Assembly: GCA_012862575.1 (NCBI GenBank)
Contig: BLSF01000045.1
Span: forward strand, 238,154 to 302,153
Direction: 5' to 3'
Source of the DNA: Parietichytrium sp. I65-24A
Lineage: Eukaryota; Sar; Bigyra; Thraustochytrida; Thraustochytriidae
DNA: 64,000 nucleotides
Shown here: in pieces, positions 30,963 through 42,624 of the stretch
Layout: the number at the start of each line of letters is the position of its first letter
Position numbering within the stretch: position 1 is the first letter of the stretch
The notes under the pieces: generated by a model
Database searches by the model: none
What the model was told of the DNA's origin: nothing
Seen by the model: the letters and a program-made list of their open reading frames with translations, nothing else
Program-made: the position numbers and the translations under genes

Positions 30963-33702
30963 CGTCTTACAAACTGTGTGGTTGCGAATGTATGGAGCTG
31001 GTTTTGACTTCCTTTGTTCGTCTCAAGTTCAAGTTCGTGTCTTGCTGTTTGGTGTTTGTCGATGATCCTTTTTTGACCAACCTTGGCAGGACTCAAACAT
31101 GTCATCGGAAGGATGAAGTGTGAACTGACAGCACATAGGACATGCTATTGGAGCAACAAATCGTGCCACAGTGCAAAGTCATGATCTGATATCCTTTTCT
31201 TTACGCCCGGTCATTGATCAATGATGTTTAATGGCACAGCTCTGTATAGGTCGACTTGACAGGTCCAGGATGTGCTCCACAAATTCCCCCCCGTTTCGGC
31301 ATCAGGGTTGGTTTGCACATTCACCGCCGACTCTCGCTGCTCCACACAAGAAATCAGTTTTTGCGGGATGGTGGGGTTGATTGGACGTCACCGGATGAGG
31401 GGGAAGTTGCTCATTTGTAGTTGCGATCCCAGAGAAATATTGCGCAACCTTTGCGAATGCACTCTTCCGCTCAGGTCCACCTTTCCTGTCCCTTTAGCGC
31501 ATTTATAGCGAGATGGGTACGACGAAAGGTCATTCAGAGAAAACGGTCACGCATCGCCACCTTGGAAGGTTGTTTCGAATTTTCGAAATTGAACGTGCGC
31601 ATCTCTTTTGGCACACAAATCCCGTTTCCGGGCAATGCATGGTATGCATGGGTTCATGGCTCACGCCAACTTTTTCACTCGCTCGAAGCGTTCCGCACCT
31701 CCTAACCCGTCCGTCTAGATACCGGTAGGCCCCGAAGGTGCACACTGCCTGCGTGCACATCTCGACGGAATGAGACCAACCTTACAAGGACGCTTAGCAG
31801 ATCCTACGCAACGCAATCGTCTCCTAACCATTTGGGATGCTAATAGTCGCTACCGCACGAGTATAGGCAAGTGAGCCTGCGAGTGTCTTCGAGTTGGACT
31901 CACCGATTCATCTTACGATTATAATAATCCATCGACGACTGTTGTGGAATGAATTGTGCCGAGGCCTTGCGAGGGAGGGATTCAAACCAATCTTGGCTCG
32001 TCTCAGGAGCTTTATCGCCCGCCACGCGGATCTTAGACAGGGATTGACTCTTGGGTGTGCATCTGGCTCGTGGAATTGAACACCACGATGTGCGCGGGAC
32101 ACGAAACATTTAGAGCGAATTCGCATAACTTTGCCCTCAGCCTAGGCTCTGACTGTTAAAATAGCGAGGCATGAAGGCACTCACAGTCAATCTTCATACC
32201 AGGCATCGGAGATATGAGTGCCTCAGGCAAGACAAACTCTCGCAATCGGCGGAAGACTTGTTTGGCGTTCGCTTTCTTGTTGGTCGTTATTTGGTGTTCG
32301 GGCATGCCAACATGTGAACTCGCGCGAACTGCTCTCTTGAATGGTTGATTGGCGCCTCACTCACTCCGGCCTCTACACGACCCTACGATTATCCATTTCG
32401 TTCGTTGCTCCTCGCTCCAGCAACTGTTCTCAGGAGTAGCTGGTGGCACGACACTCGATATCAAAACCAACCACGACGTTGCATACTCCCTAAGCCCCTC
32501 CAGTCCGTCGCGTCCCCCTTTTCGATACGCAACGAAAAAGGCTTCTTCACTCACCCCCGAACCGGCGCTCCAGAGGCCGTGCCCATGATGGGCTTGCGCG
32601 GAACTAAGGCACAATGCTAATTGTGCGCGCTCACATCTTCTCGCATGCAAATCACAACTTGCCAAGGTAGTGCTGAAAGATCGCTGGCACAAGCTTGTGC
32701 CACTTTAACGCCGCGCGCGACGGCTCAATTGCGCTGACTTGATTCAATGCCGCCATGCCATCGTGAAAATCCGTCACTCACTCTCGAGCCAATGGCCTCT
32801 GTGAAATCTGCGGAATCTGTGGACGTTCATGCTCATCGAGTTATGTGTCTCGCGCTAGCTCGACGCTACTACCCTACTCTACTGGCTAGCTGATCTAGTA
32901 GAGCTTGGAACCGGATCTTTTAGATGCAAACAAATAGCGACGGAGCTAGCGTGGCAGCTAAGGGAGGGTGTAACCAACCCCCTCCTTCTCGCCAACAGAG
33001 CGAGCATTGATCGCGCCAAGTCTCAAAAGTAGGGAATGATGATAATCAGATAAAGATAAAGATCGCCGATGGTTGGCGCAGGTATCTTGACGCGTTCTGA
33101 ATTCTGCAAATGAAGCGTTGTGACAGCGGACAGAATCCCTGGCTTAGATCCAGTGATGTGGAAGGTAAGCCTGGGCGACGACACAAAAAAGACAATTTAG
33201 AGTTTTAGGGTACGAGCAGTTGGTTTTGCAATAAGATGGAAAGGAAAGGAAAGATCCGGCTTGAGGTTGAGATCGTTGCGAGCACTATAGCGAAAGTTTG
33301 CGCGCTCCACCATCGCGTGACAAATGGACGACATGGCAGTGCTTTCTCACTTGAGCTTAACGACAGACATTGCTGCTAGCAAATTACACGAGTTCTGCTC
33401 TGAGAAAAGAGCGACACGAGTACACAATTCCATAATGGGCAGAGAGAAGAGCCCCAAACAGAAAAACTGCGTGTGAATGACATTTTTTTCGCTTTTGCTT
33501 AGAAGGGCTCTTTTTTCAAACAAATAAGCTCTCTTTATGGTATCTCAGCTGTGGATCAAAGGCAACGTGAACGGAAAATTTGGGAGGGGGGGGGGGGAGG
33601 GGGTTGGAAGAGTAGAAGTTGTTGGGGTGGAAGAAGCCGGGGTGGTCGAAGGAAATGTTGAAAGCGCAGAGGATGAAGATATAGAATAGACGATCCAAGC
33701 AC
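30963..33702. other. 2.7-kb intergenic region
   Basis: No gene supported on either strand. The left end is the LPMO promoter side and the right end the 3' flank of the Rho GTPase, which holds a near-pure G run at about 33583-33603 on the plus strand. A GAATTC-centred motif lies near 33097. Confidence 0.5.
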
Positions 33703-34647
33703 TCAAAGAAGAGCGCAGCCACTGTCTTTCTTCGTCCGAGGCTTACTGGCTTTGAATCCTCTAATGGCGATGCGGATGGCTGTGTCAAATACGTCTTTAA
33801 GGCCTTGACCAGTGAGCGCCGAGCATTCAAGATATTGCAGTGCACCAATATTGTTCTTCATTCTCTCTCCGTCGAGATTGTTCAAAGGCTGCTGCCCAGA
33901 TGCCACTAGCCGTTGTATGGTTTCCGCATCGTTTCTCAAGTCGATCTTGGTTCCAACCAAAATGAATGGCGTGCCTTTGCAGTGCTGCTGGATTTCCGGG
34001 AACCACTTTGATGTTATGTTTTGAAACGATGACCTGCTCACCACAGAAAAGCACATGATGAAGACATGGGTGTCTGGGTAGCTAAGAGGACGCAATCTGT
34101 CGTAATCCTCCTGACCAGCAGTATCCCAGAGACCTGAACCGATGAACATCGCCAACAAGAATTTCACAAATAACACACAAAATTACTGTGTCAGCACGCC
34201 GCGCAAGGCATAAAAGCCAACCCTCTCTGCCGTTCTTTCATCCGTTAACAAATAAGGACTCGAGACGATAATGGTCATCACTTTCTTCCAAAGGCGGTGC
34301 CTCGCAATCCCCGAGCGCGCCGAGGATCTCCTTCCCGCAGCTCCAAGATGAGACGCTACAAGCCACACCCTTGAAGCTACCTAGCAAGACCGCGACCCAA
34401 CCCAGCACCTGGGCAGCGACAACCACGACACCTCTCCCTCTCTATCTCTATCTCTTCTCCCGCGCGCCAGAGGCAGCAACTTACCTAGGTTGACAGGCTG
34501 ACTATTCACGTCGATGAGCGCGCTATAGTTGTCAAATACTGTTGGGACATACTCGGTCGGGAACGAGCCTGTGGTATACGAAATAAGCATGGACGTCTTG
34601 CCCACCGCACCGTCACCCACGATCACGCATTTTATGTGTTTCTGCAT
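33703..34647 (-). CDS. Rho/Rac-family small GTPase, two exons
   Basis: A GTP-switched regulator of actin and polarity at membranes. Exons 34485-34647 and 33703-34133 are joined across a 351-bp intron (donor CTAG|GTAAGT, acceptor TTCAG|GTCTC) that splits a Gly codon. The product is 197 residues. G1 is GDGAVGKT (11-18), the switch I Thr is residue 36 (VPTVFDNY), switch II is DTAGQE (58-63), G4 is TKID (116-119) and G5 is ECSAL (157-161). A Rho insert helix (about 121-145) is present. The C-terminus is basic and ends in CALL, a geranylgeranylation box. The intact Gly and Gln of the active site mean a normal, hydrolysing GTPase. Closest in feel to Rac/Cdc42; the subfamily cannot be settled by eye. 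Confidence 0.96.
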
Positions 34648-34739
34648 GGTACTGAACTCGGCCTCCCACTCTCCGACGGACTCTCTCGCTCCCTCTCTCT
34701 CTCGCTCTCTCGCTCTCTCTCTCTCTTCACTGCGCTCGG

Positions 34740-34773
<34 letters not shown>

Positions 34774-34823
34774 CACGCTCCCACGCACACGCAGACCCTT
34801 TCTCTCGCACCTCTGTCAGTCAA

Positions 34824-34863
<40 letters not shown>

Positions 34864-36095
34864 TCCCTCCCTCTGTCTTACTCACAGGAAAGGAGGAAGC
34901 TGTTGTTTCGTGTTGCTTGTTATTGTGCCCCTCTACTCGCTCCTCTCTCTCTCCCCTCTCGCTTGGCCATAGTAGTGGATACGGGAATCCGTGAGACTCG
35001 CTCCATTCGCTCGCCCTCCCTGCCCTGTTGGAGTAAAGGGTGCTACCGCTGCTTACCATACCCCCCGCTCAGCACTCGCTGCACTCTCAGCACTCTCTCG
35101 GCCCGGATAGAGGAAATTAGTAGTGCAGTCTACCCGACTCCTCGCTCACTTCTAGTGGTCTCAAGGTTTGTGAATAGCTTTGAGGGTAGGAGTTTGGAGG
35201 AATGAAGGATTTGCTTGTAGTTTGCGAAACTTCCTCCGCGTAGGACTTTGCTATCGCACACTAAAGAATCGGTACGTACATGGTAGAACTTGCATAGTAA
35301 CTACTACCATTACCAGCTACGAAGAACTTTGCTGACACTTAGCCGCCGTTAACGATGCAGTAACACTCCTACATATTATGCTAAGAGAGCAGCACAATCC
35401 TGACGCGTAGGCGTAATTACTATTCTGCTAGCACACCAACCCACCCACCCCTGCCTGGCTTCTGAAGGCTACCCCAGAGTAAAGTTTCTTAAAGGTATTT
35501 CCAGTACCATCTATATACCCTCGGCGTAGGCAGCTGAAGGATACCGCACCATTGAGTATTCTTAGGCGATTTCGTGGAAGAATTCTGCACCTCTCGGTGT
35601 GCACGGAAGTGCTCCTTTATTCTCTACCGCTTTTCTTCGCGAGGAAACTAAGAAAATAAGTCCTTGCATCTAGGTTATACTTTAATTATTCCGTATCATA
35701 GGACTAGTCCTTGTACTCTTTTTCCACTTCTACAATTTCCACACTTCCTCCCTCTCACTCTTTGCGCAGGTGTCTAAACTCTGAGTTGCACTCTCAGCAC
35801 ACTCAGCATCTAGCTCAGAAGACTTCCTCAGTCATTCTCACCTGCGCAAAGTCCTAGCCAGAACGCACTTTCACTTAAGCCTATCTGGAGTGCCAGTACC
35901 TACCATTAACGGTTATAGTACTCAGTCAAGCCTACCGTTATTTACCGATGCGTCCGCATTAGCATACAGTACCTTCTATTCGGACATAGTAATAAACACT
36001 CCGTCTTTACGTAGCGCGGTTTCTAGTAACAGTAAATGTGAAAACCTTGTCAACTCAAAAGTGACCATTGGAACCCGCGGGTTCAGTAAAACACT
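34648..36095. other. Rho GTPase 5' flank with CT-rich tract
   Basis: Upstream of the Rho start, about 34680-34870 is dominated by CT dinucleotides (GA on the gene's strand), likely leader or promoter. The rest, to 36095, shows no gene; frames are short and AT-rich with many CTAG and GGTAC-type short palindromes. Confidence 0.5.
34680..34870. repeat. CT/GA-rich microsatellite
   Basis: Interrupted CT dinucleotide repeat directly upstream of the Rho GTPase start. On the gene's strand it is a GA-rich polypurine tract that could act as a GAGA-type promoter element or be simple slippage. Confidence 0.85.
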
Positions 36096-38735
36096 TCAGA
36101 CTTCGTAACCGAGTCGTCTGGGATACAATTGGTCCAAGTTGTCCGCCAAAGCGCTCTCGAGCTCCGCTGGAAACTGCTGCGCCACGTCGTTGATGCAGAA
36201 CCAGCGGTAATCGCCTTCACGAAGGCGAGCAAACGCCTCGTGTATAGCCGTCACCCCACCGCCGGATGTCAGGGCGAAGTAAAGCGCAGATTCCTTCTCC
36301 ACATTCACATCGAAATGCCAGGCCAACCAATTCATATACACAAAGGGGAGCCACACACTTTTAGAGGTTCTCCAGCGTTCCTCCGCCGTCCGTTCAAATT
36401 CCGCGCGCATGGGACCTTCCACTAGTTGTCTAACAAGTTCTTTGTTCAAAAATACCCCGTGGTGACCCACCATGTAAATAAAGTCAAATCGGATCCCATA
36501 CGTGTCGTGAATCATATTTGCAACGTTCGCGACTTTGCGCTCCCAAGTTCCGTGACCTGCCCGCGGCGCTCTGGTCCCACTCAGATGTACCTTGGGGGAC
36601 CACACCTCGTTCCCCTTACGGTCTATTCGGTCCATCAGATCCTCCACCCGGAGATCCTTCGTAAGCAGAAAATCGTCATTCAAGTACAGATAACATTTCG
36701 ACAAACCTGGAATGCGGTGCAGCTGAGATTCGATGGCGCACGAATTTGCCGTTGGAAGCTGTGTAGATGGAGATGAAAAGATAGTCCGATGAGACACAAA
36801 TTCGACTTCAAACTCGCCTTGCGGCGAGTTTCCGAACCAAGAGGGCACCTGATCAGCTGTCACAATCCACACCTTACGGATCCACGGCGCGTGTTTGGCC
36901 AAGCTCCGAAGGGAGTACCGCAAGGTGGACGCACGGCCAAAATCGCGAAACCGGCTATCCTGCCGGCCTCCGCTTTTCCCGCGAGATTCTTCGGGAATCA
37001 CCTCAGCCTGGATCTCCTGGTGGGCAGGATCAGAGCCATTTACCCACGTGTAGACAACGTCGATCCGTACTTCTCCGGAGCTCTCGTCCACGCACGACGT
37101 CACTGCTGGGTCCAGTTTGGGCCGTTGGCCAGCTTTCGCGCGATCTTTTAGGGTATCAAGATACAGCTTGAAGTGAAGCTCTTCTCGTGCGTCAGCAGCT
37201 TCCTGCCTCGCAATTTTTCGCGATTGGTTCAGCTCTACGGCACGATTCGACTTTGGTTTAGATGCCCCATGTCGCGCGCCGTGTCCGAGGCGCTCTTGAC
37301 AGACGCGGTGACACCCGACACCTCGCAGATCGCAGCGCTCCCAATCCTCCGGCGCGCACTCTACGCCGTACTTTTGCGAGATCCTTTGCCTCACCTTCAC
37401 AAATAGCTCCTTGTTTTCCTGAATTCCCACGGCGCTGGCAGACCAGGACTCATGGTCGTGTGGTTGGTCGATAGTGAAGCAAGGGCCGCGCAGCACCACG
37501 TACTCCATGCCAGCACAGAAGAGCTCAAAGTGCAACGTCTGCTTGTTGAACCCCCTCCCTTGAAATTCTTCGGGAAAGGAGAACCTGCTACTCTCGTCGC
37601 TGCGGATTATAAAGTATGGCTCGAACATCACCTCGTACTGCAAGAGGTATGGTTCTTTCCCACGAACCCAATCGTTGTGCCGGAAAGGGCCGCTATAACT
37701 TCTCTTCCCCTCATGCATTGGCCTAGCATCTCCGTGTTGAAAAGCGTGAACGATTTTCTCAAAGGACGAGGGATACTCTACTGCGCTCGACCTCGCCATT
37801 TCGAAAGAAGCCAGGCAAAACACTATACCTGCTCCACGATTGTTGTTTCCCCCAAACCCAAAGTCGACGATTGCCGTGCGCAACTCGTCCGCCATCTCTG
37901 ACATGGTGCCTCCGAGCCAGGCGTCAACATCCACGTGCAACTGAAACTCGCAGTCTTCCCTCGCCCCATTCTTCGCTACGTTCCTCATCACGTTGATGGG
38001 GTAGGCGATGGACGAGGCGCTTTTCACCACATGTATGTCAGCCCACTTTAACACGTTTGCGCCTCCCCCTTGAACCCAAATTTGCAGAGCGGAATACTCA
38101 TCCGCCGAAGAAACAAAAATGGCAGCAGACACTGGGCCACTCCAACGGCCCACCATTTTCTCGAGCCGTGCGAGGCGATTTATTCCAAGCTGGGTGATCA
38201 GGCAAATGGGAAACGCCATCTCGCTACGCGCCCTCTGAGATCGTCTCCAATTGTTCTGCACGTCAAACTGATTGCCTTCGCGCGACTGCTGGGAAGGAAT
38301 CACGTTTGCCGCCTGCACGTGCTCGGTGGTTTCATGAACTTTTTCCAAAACCAAGTCCGAGTGTTTGGGCCCCGAAATCACGTCTTCTTGATGCACCTGA
38401 TGCCGATTGCCTTTTTGGCTAATAGAAGTCTTTCCCGCCACATCATCAGTTTGTTCGATAGCAATTTCAGCGATTTCATCGCCATTGCTGAGTCCTCCCT
38501 GGTCCAACAGAAACTGGTTGCTCTCATCAAATGAATACGCCTCAAGCTCGGGAGTCGCGTTCCGGCAGCTGACTTCACGGTCAAAATTATATAATACAAC
38601 CCCAGCGGCGCCAACAAAAAAGCACGCCCAAAACACAAACCGCTGGCACTGAACCTGTCCACAACGAGTCAGCATCGCCCTCCCGGCACCGCCGCGCCCA
38701 GCCAAATCCCAACTTACCTTCCGCCTATGCTTCAT
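36096..38735 (-). CDS. GT49-Stealth fusion, type II membrane enzyme
   Basis: A two-domain Golgi-type glycan enzyme. Exon 38718-38735 (MKHRRK) is spliced to 36096-38654; the 63-bp intron (GTAAGT..GGACAG) is in frame, so the unspliced reading stays open. The 858-residue product has a signal anchor at about 11-28. Residues about 153-415 match GT49 (LARGE/B4GAT1-like glucuronyltransferase): FPICLITQLG, RWSGPVSAAIFVS, YPINVMRNVA and a DVD metal motif (248-250). Residues about 535-858 are a Stealth domain, the family of GlcNAc-1-phosphotransferase and microbial capsule phosphotransferases: IDVVYTWVNGSD (537-548), RFRDFGRASTLRYSLRSL (574-591), YLNDDFLL (663-670) and a VGHHGVFLNKE block. The joining of both is unusual. 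It may both extend and phosphorylate a surface or lysosomal glycan; this is inference. Confidence 0.92.
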   Translation of the reverse strand: MKHRRKVSWDLAGRGGAGRAMLTRCGQVQCQRFVFWACFFVGAAGVVLYNFDREVSCRNATPELEAYSFDESNQFLLDQGGLSNGDEIAEIAIEQTDDVAGKTSISQKGNRHQVHQEDVISGPKHSDLVLEKVHETTEHVQAANVIPSQQSREGNQFDVQNNWRRSQRARSEMAFPICLITQLGINRLARLEKMVGRWSGPVSAAIFVSSADEYSALQIWVQGGGANVLKWADIHVVKSASSIAYPINVMRNVAKNGAREDCEFQLHVDVDAWLGGTMSEMADELRTAIVDFGFGGNNNRGAGIVFCLASFEMARSSAVEYPSSFEKIVHAFQHGDARPMHEGKRSYSGPFRHNDWVRGKEPYLLQYEVMFEPYFIIRSDESSRFSFPEEFQGRGFNKQTLHFELFCAGMEYVVLRGPCFTIDQPHDHESWSASAVGIQENKELFVKVRQRISQKYGVECAPEDWERCDLRGVGCHRVCQERLGHGARHGASKPKSNRAVELNQSRKIARQEAADAREELHFKLYLDTLKDRAKAGQRPKLDPAVTSCVDESSGEVRIDVVYTWVNGSDPAHQEIQAEVIPEESRGKSGGRQDSRFRDFGRASTLRYSLRSLAKHAPWIRKVWIVTADQVPSWFGNSPQGEFEVEFVSHRTIFSSPSTQLPTANSCAIESQLHRIPGLSKCYLYLNDDFLLTKDLRVEDLMDRIDRKGNEVWSPKVHLSGTRAPRAGHGTWERKVANVANMIHDTYGIRFDFIYMVGHHGVFLNKELVRQLVEGPMRAEFERTAEERWRTSKSVWLPFVYMNWLAWHFDVNVEKESALYFALTSGGGVTAIHEAFARLREGDYRWFCINDVAQQFPAELESALADNLDQLYPRRLGYEV

Positions 38736-39875
38736 TTTGCGGCGCTTCCCTCATCACTCGCGAGTCCCAGCGTGAGCTCGCTGACTGTGAGCAACCAACT
38801 CCCGAAAGCACTCGAGGAAGATACTGAGCACAGCGTCTGAAAGCGCAAGTAGCTTTACTCCTCTGCCACTTGTAGAAACAAGACCCCTTTTCTTTCTTAC
38901 TTTTTCTTTCTTTCTTTTTATACACACGTATCACGAGGTCTGGTCTCCCAACCTTTCCACCCGAACGTTCGGAGGTCCAAAACGCAGAGAGAGAAACGCG
39001 TCTTTGCTTGGACTTTACTGTTCAAAACAAGTGATGTTTGCAAGACGCTCTTGTGAGGCGGGCTGAGCTCTTGCCCAGTTCTCCTATTGAGGGACACTGA
39101 CTGTGAGTCAGAGTGTTCGCGGGTTCTTCGATCGCTTTGTCACGCGTCCTTTCTCTCTCTCTCTCTCTCTCTCTCTGTGTCTATTCTGTATCTCTCTCTA
39201 TCTCCTCTACCTCTCTCATCCTCTCTCTCTTCTCACACGCCCTTCTTTCCCTACGCACCACTACCCCGTTTTACCAGCAGTCACTATCGATTCGCTAGAG
39301 GGTTCTACATGGATCGCTCGCAGAAAGTTTCTTCGGAATAATAAAGATTCGCGAACAATATTGAATTCGTTTGTTCATTGGGCCTCCCGACATTGCCGAA
39401 ATTGCCGAAATTGTACTACTATCCTTTCCGCTGGATGAAGTGTAGGCATGACCGTTCAGGAGAGCAAAAGTCACTTGCAATAGTGACGGTGAGTGAGTGA
39501 GTGAGTGAGTGAGTGAGCGTGGACAGCGGAGAGCTATGCAAGCTGAAGAGAAGTGAGTGCGTTTTGCATTGTGACAAACAGTCTGAGAAAGAGTTTGCTT
39601 TTGAACTCGTTTGCTTGGCGACTCTCGAATACTTGGTTGACGGCTGTCACCACTGTGCCACTTTGCCACTGTGCCACTTTGCCGCTGTGCCACTTGCAGC
39701 CCAGAAGAGTTACTTGGAGCCTCGCGAAGAAGTGCTCAAGTACGCTGCAACTTCGGAGGAGACGGGTATACTCGCTGCACTGACAAGCAGCGCGAAGGTG
39801 GTCAGAAAGTCGCCGCGAGCTGGGGTGTCTTTTGGCTTGAACGGTGCTACGTGGCTGACTCGGTAAAGTAGCAAG
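38736..39875. other. Divergent promoter region
   Basis: Between the Stealth fusion gene (-) and the three-pass membrane gene (+). It holds a CT run at about 39151-39178, a GAGT tetranucleotide run at about 39488-39517 and a CCACTTTGCCACTGTG-type short repeat near 39655-39690. No gene seen. Confidence 0.5.
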
Positions 39876-40646
39876 ATGGACCTTAGACGGGAACTGGAGG
39901 TGTAAGTTGCGCAAAAGCGGGAGATGAGCACACAGGCGTTGAGCTCACTAAACGATGACGATTTTTTTTTCTCTTAAAAGGTACACATCGGAAGATGCAA
40001 GAATAGGGAACATTGGGCCTGCCCTGTTTTTTGTGATTGTGGTTTGCGTTGCTTCTGTACTGCTTTGCACTGCATCCTCGTAAGTTCTTCAGCTTCTTAC
40101 ACCTCGCAACGGCTGCCTGACTCGCTTTTTTTTTGCATCACTAATCTCTCGCTTTCTTTCTTTCCTCCATCAAGTTTTATTGACCAGGACAAAACCAGGA
40201 ACACTCTTCGGTACGGACCCTTCTCCTTGATTTCCAGTTGTTTTTCTTGATCATCGGTGTGCTCACAAATGTTTTACACTTTTTAGGATTGTTGCGGTCG
40301 CTCTTGTTGTTTTACCAGGAGTGTTTTTCCTGTCCGCCACATATGTAAACGACACTGCTCAGATCATTACAAATCGAGTAAGTGCTGTGAGCCAGCAAGA
40401 GGAACTAGCATGTGGAAGGGAATTGTGCCTCTGACAATTGTAAATCGGCCTTTGTGTAATGAAATATTGTCTGATGTTTAGAAAACCGATAGCACACACA
40501 AACCTAGAACAGTGTGCTTTGCGATTGCACTTGCTTTCTTCATCCTCTCGATCATAAGTCTATTCGTAGGACCCACGTCGCCCTTTCTTATGCATAGGCA
40601 AGGAAGGAATGTTCACACCCAAGGAGCAGGGGCTCCGCTCAAGTAA
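39876..40646 (+). CDS. Small three-pass membrane protein, five exons
   Basis: The model was assembled by eye: exons 39876-39901, 39981-40079, 40175-40210, 40287-40377 and 40482-40646, giving 138 residues. Donors are GTAAGT three times and GTACGG once. Acceptors are TTAAAAG, ATCAAG, TTTTTAG and GTTTAG. All phases close and every intron contains stops. Three hydrophobic helices lie at about residues 20-42, 55-75 and 95-118, one per main exon, which supports the model. The N-terminus is MDLRRELEVYTSED. The second helix (VALVVLPGVFFLSATYV) faintly recalls the TMEM230/TMEM134 family, but those have two helices, so this is only a hint. The stop lies 45 bp from the SYS1 stop on the other strand. A TAATAAAAC polyadenylation signal is near 40662. 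Confidence 0.85.
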
Positions 40647-40691
40647 ACAAGTGCGAAGCTGTAATAAAACTGTGTAGGGTACGGGCGCTGC

Positions 40692-41593
40692 TCAAACCGC
40701 AGAGCTGCCTGTTCTCACGCTCAAAAAATCGCTGATTCGGATTTCACGAAGCTCCCGTCTCATGCAAAGATATTCTCCTGGGCACGATGTTAGACCAGCC
40801 ACGAACTGGATTTGTCACATTCCGAATTAGAACTTACCGACAACTGCCATAATAATCATGGATGCTATGTTCAGAATCCACCACTCCCAATTGCTTGGAA
40901 AGCTCTTCAAAAATCGAGATTTAACACACCCGTTTCTTGGACGTCAGTGCTCAATCTATCTTCTTGCACGGTACCAAGCCTAAGCTTACCTCATACATCG
41001 TGCACGCCATGAGGTGGAAAAAGTGACTCGTGAAGGCAAAATCCAGACATTTCTTTGCGCGCTCAACGACAGCCATGAGGTATACAGCACTAATTCATCA
41101 TCGATCCAAAAAGCATAAAAACTACTCAGCTGCTGTCCATTCGCCCACGTGCGATCATCTGCGCACAAACTCACCTAATAATTGCATTCAGAAGAGTGGA
41201 GAGAATGATCACCCACCCGGTAGGCGCGCCCGTGTCGACCGCCGAAGAAGAGAAGAACTACTTGCCCCCACATCGCCACAATCGCCACAATCGCCACAGC
41301 CCAAAACCCCGAATGCACAGGCCGTCAGACACTTTATATCCACAGAAACCCAACCTTCATCTCTTCGCACTCACCTGTGCCAACGTGAGCGAGCTCCCGA
41401 ACAGTGAATGGAACACGCTCAGCAGGAGCCCTAACGACACATACGACAAGCACTACGCACGGATTTCTTCGTCAGTCTCGCGCCGCAACTCGATCACTCA
41501 CACCTCCGCCGCACTTTTTCAACGTACCTGTATGGAGGTGATCTGCGCGCAGATGAGCTTCGGATCCCACTCTTGCGCGCCATAGAAAGGCAT
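40692..41593 (-). CDS. SYS1: SYS1 Golgi trafficking protein, six exons
   Basis: A four-pass Golgi membrane protein that recruits ARFRP1/Arl3 to the trans-Golgi. Exons, 5' to 3': 41528-41593, 41375-41452, 41175-41257, 40990-41089, 40838-40904 and 40692-40777. Donors are GTACGT, GTGAGT, GTGAGT, GTAAGC and GTAAGT; all acceptors end in AG. Phases close to 159 residues (human SYS1 156). Landmarks appear in order: MPFYGAQEWDPKLICAQI at the N-terminus, YVSLGLLL, TGWVIILSTLLNA, AVVERAKKCLDFAFTSHFFH with the SYS1-typical R-x-K-x-CLDF, and GEYLCMRRELREI. The C-terminus differs from animals after REI. The 3' end nearly touches the three-pass membrane gene, so the two mRNAs probably overlap. The fourth helix (WEWWILNIASMIIMAVVGE) is intact. 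Confidence 0.96.
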
Positions 41594-42624
41594 CCTTCCT
41601 CCTCCTCCTCCTCTCTTCTTGCGCAAAACTTTATACGGTGGCTCGCTACGACCACTGTACGCTCGCTGTTCTACTCACAATGCGGCTCAACGCCTTCCCT
41701 CGCGGACACTCTCTCTTTTCCTCTTTTTCTCTCTTTCTCTCACTTTTTATTTCTCGCTCTCTCTCTCTCTTGTGATCGACTGTATGTTCTGAAATGAGAA
41801 TGTCCAAAATCATGTGTGGGAGGGATGTTCCGTGCTGGCGTAAGATGACGCAAGTGGTGGAGAGAACAAGGATTGGTTCTCTGTGATCGTGCATGGTGCC
41901 GCTAACGCTGTCTACCGGCGTCGCATAGTCTTGCGGTAGTCGCTCTTATCTCTCCGCGGCTGTCACGGTGGCGGCGGCGTTACGGTTATCTGGAAACGTG
42001 TAACGGACACAATTTCTGTTTTGTATTGTAATTGCACACGTTGGTCATTGATTTTTGTATTTGTTGATCGAGATTGACTGTGAACAAACACCATTCATCG
42101 CCATTCAAAAGTACCAATTCGAAAATGTGACGTGCTTCGTTTCAGCCAATTTTTAAATTAAAAAAGGAGACAAGAAAGCCTGGGAGCCCAAGGCCCCAGC
42201 ACATAAGTTATGACAAAGTAGACTATACACATATTCACTCAGAGTTCTCAATCAAAAGGAGGAAGGAACGGAGCATGTTGTGTTGCCAGGTCCACGGTTA
42301 CGACCTTCTCTCGCTTTCTTTTCCCTTTCTCTCTCCTTTCCAGACAGGTCAGTCACGGCACTGTACCAGGTACGCTTTCCTTGTTGATTGATTGATTGAT
42401 TGACTGATTGACTGATTGACTGATTGGCTGATATAGTGGAGCAGGCGATTGGGTCTCTCGCTCCAACTCTAACGTTCTGCTCTGCGCTGTTCTGTTCAGC
42501 TCTTCTCTTCGTTCACCCACCTTTCTTTCATCCTTGCGTCCACGGCGTCGTTGTCGTTGAAGTCGAAGTTCAAGTTGGGGCAAGTGCGCAGTCCGCAGCG
42601 CGCTGGTGACCAGGCAAAGCGGAT
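41594..42624. other. Divergent promoter region
   Basis: Between SYS1 (-) and the NHL gene (+). It contains a CT-rich tract (about 41703-41772) and a TGATTGAT/TGACTGAT run at about 42383-42430. No gene seen. Confidence 0.55.
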
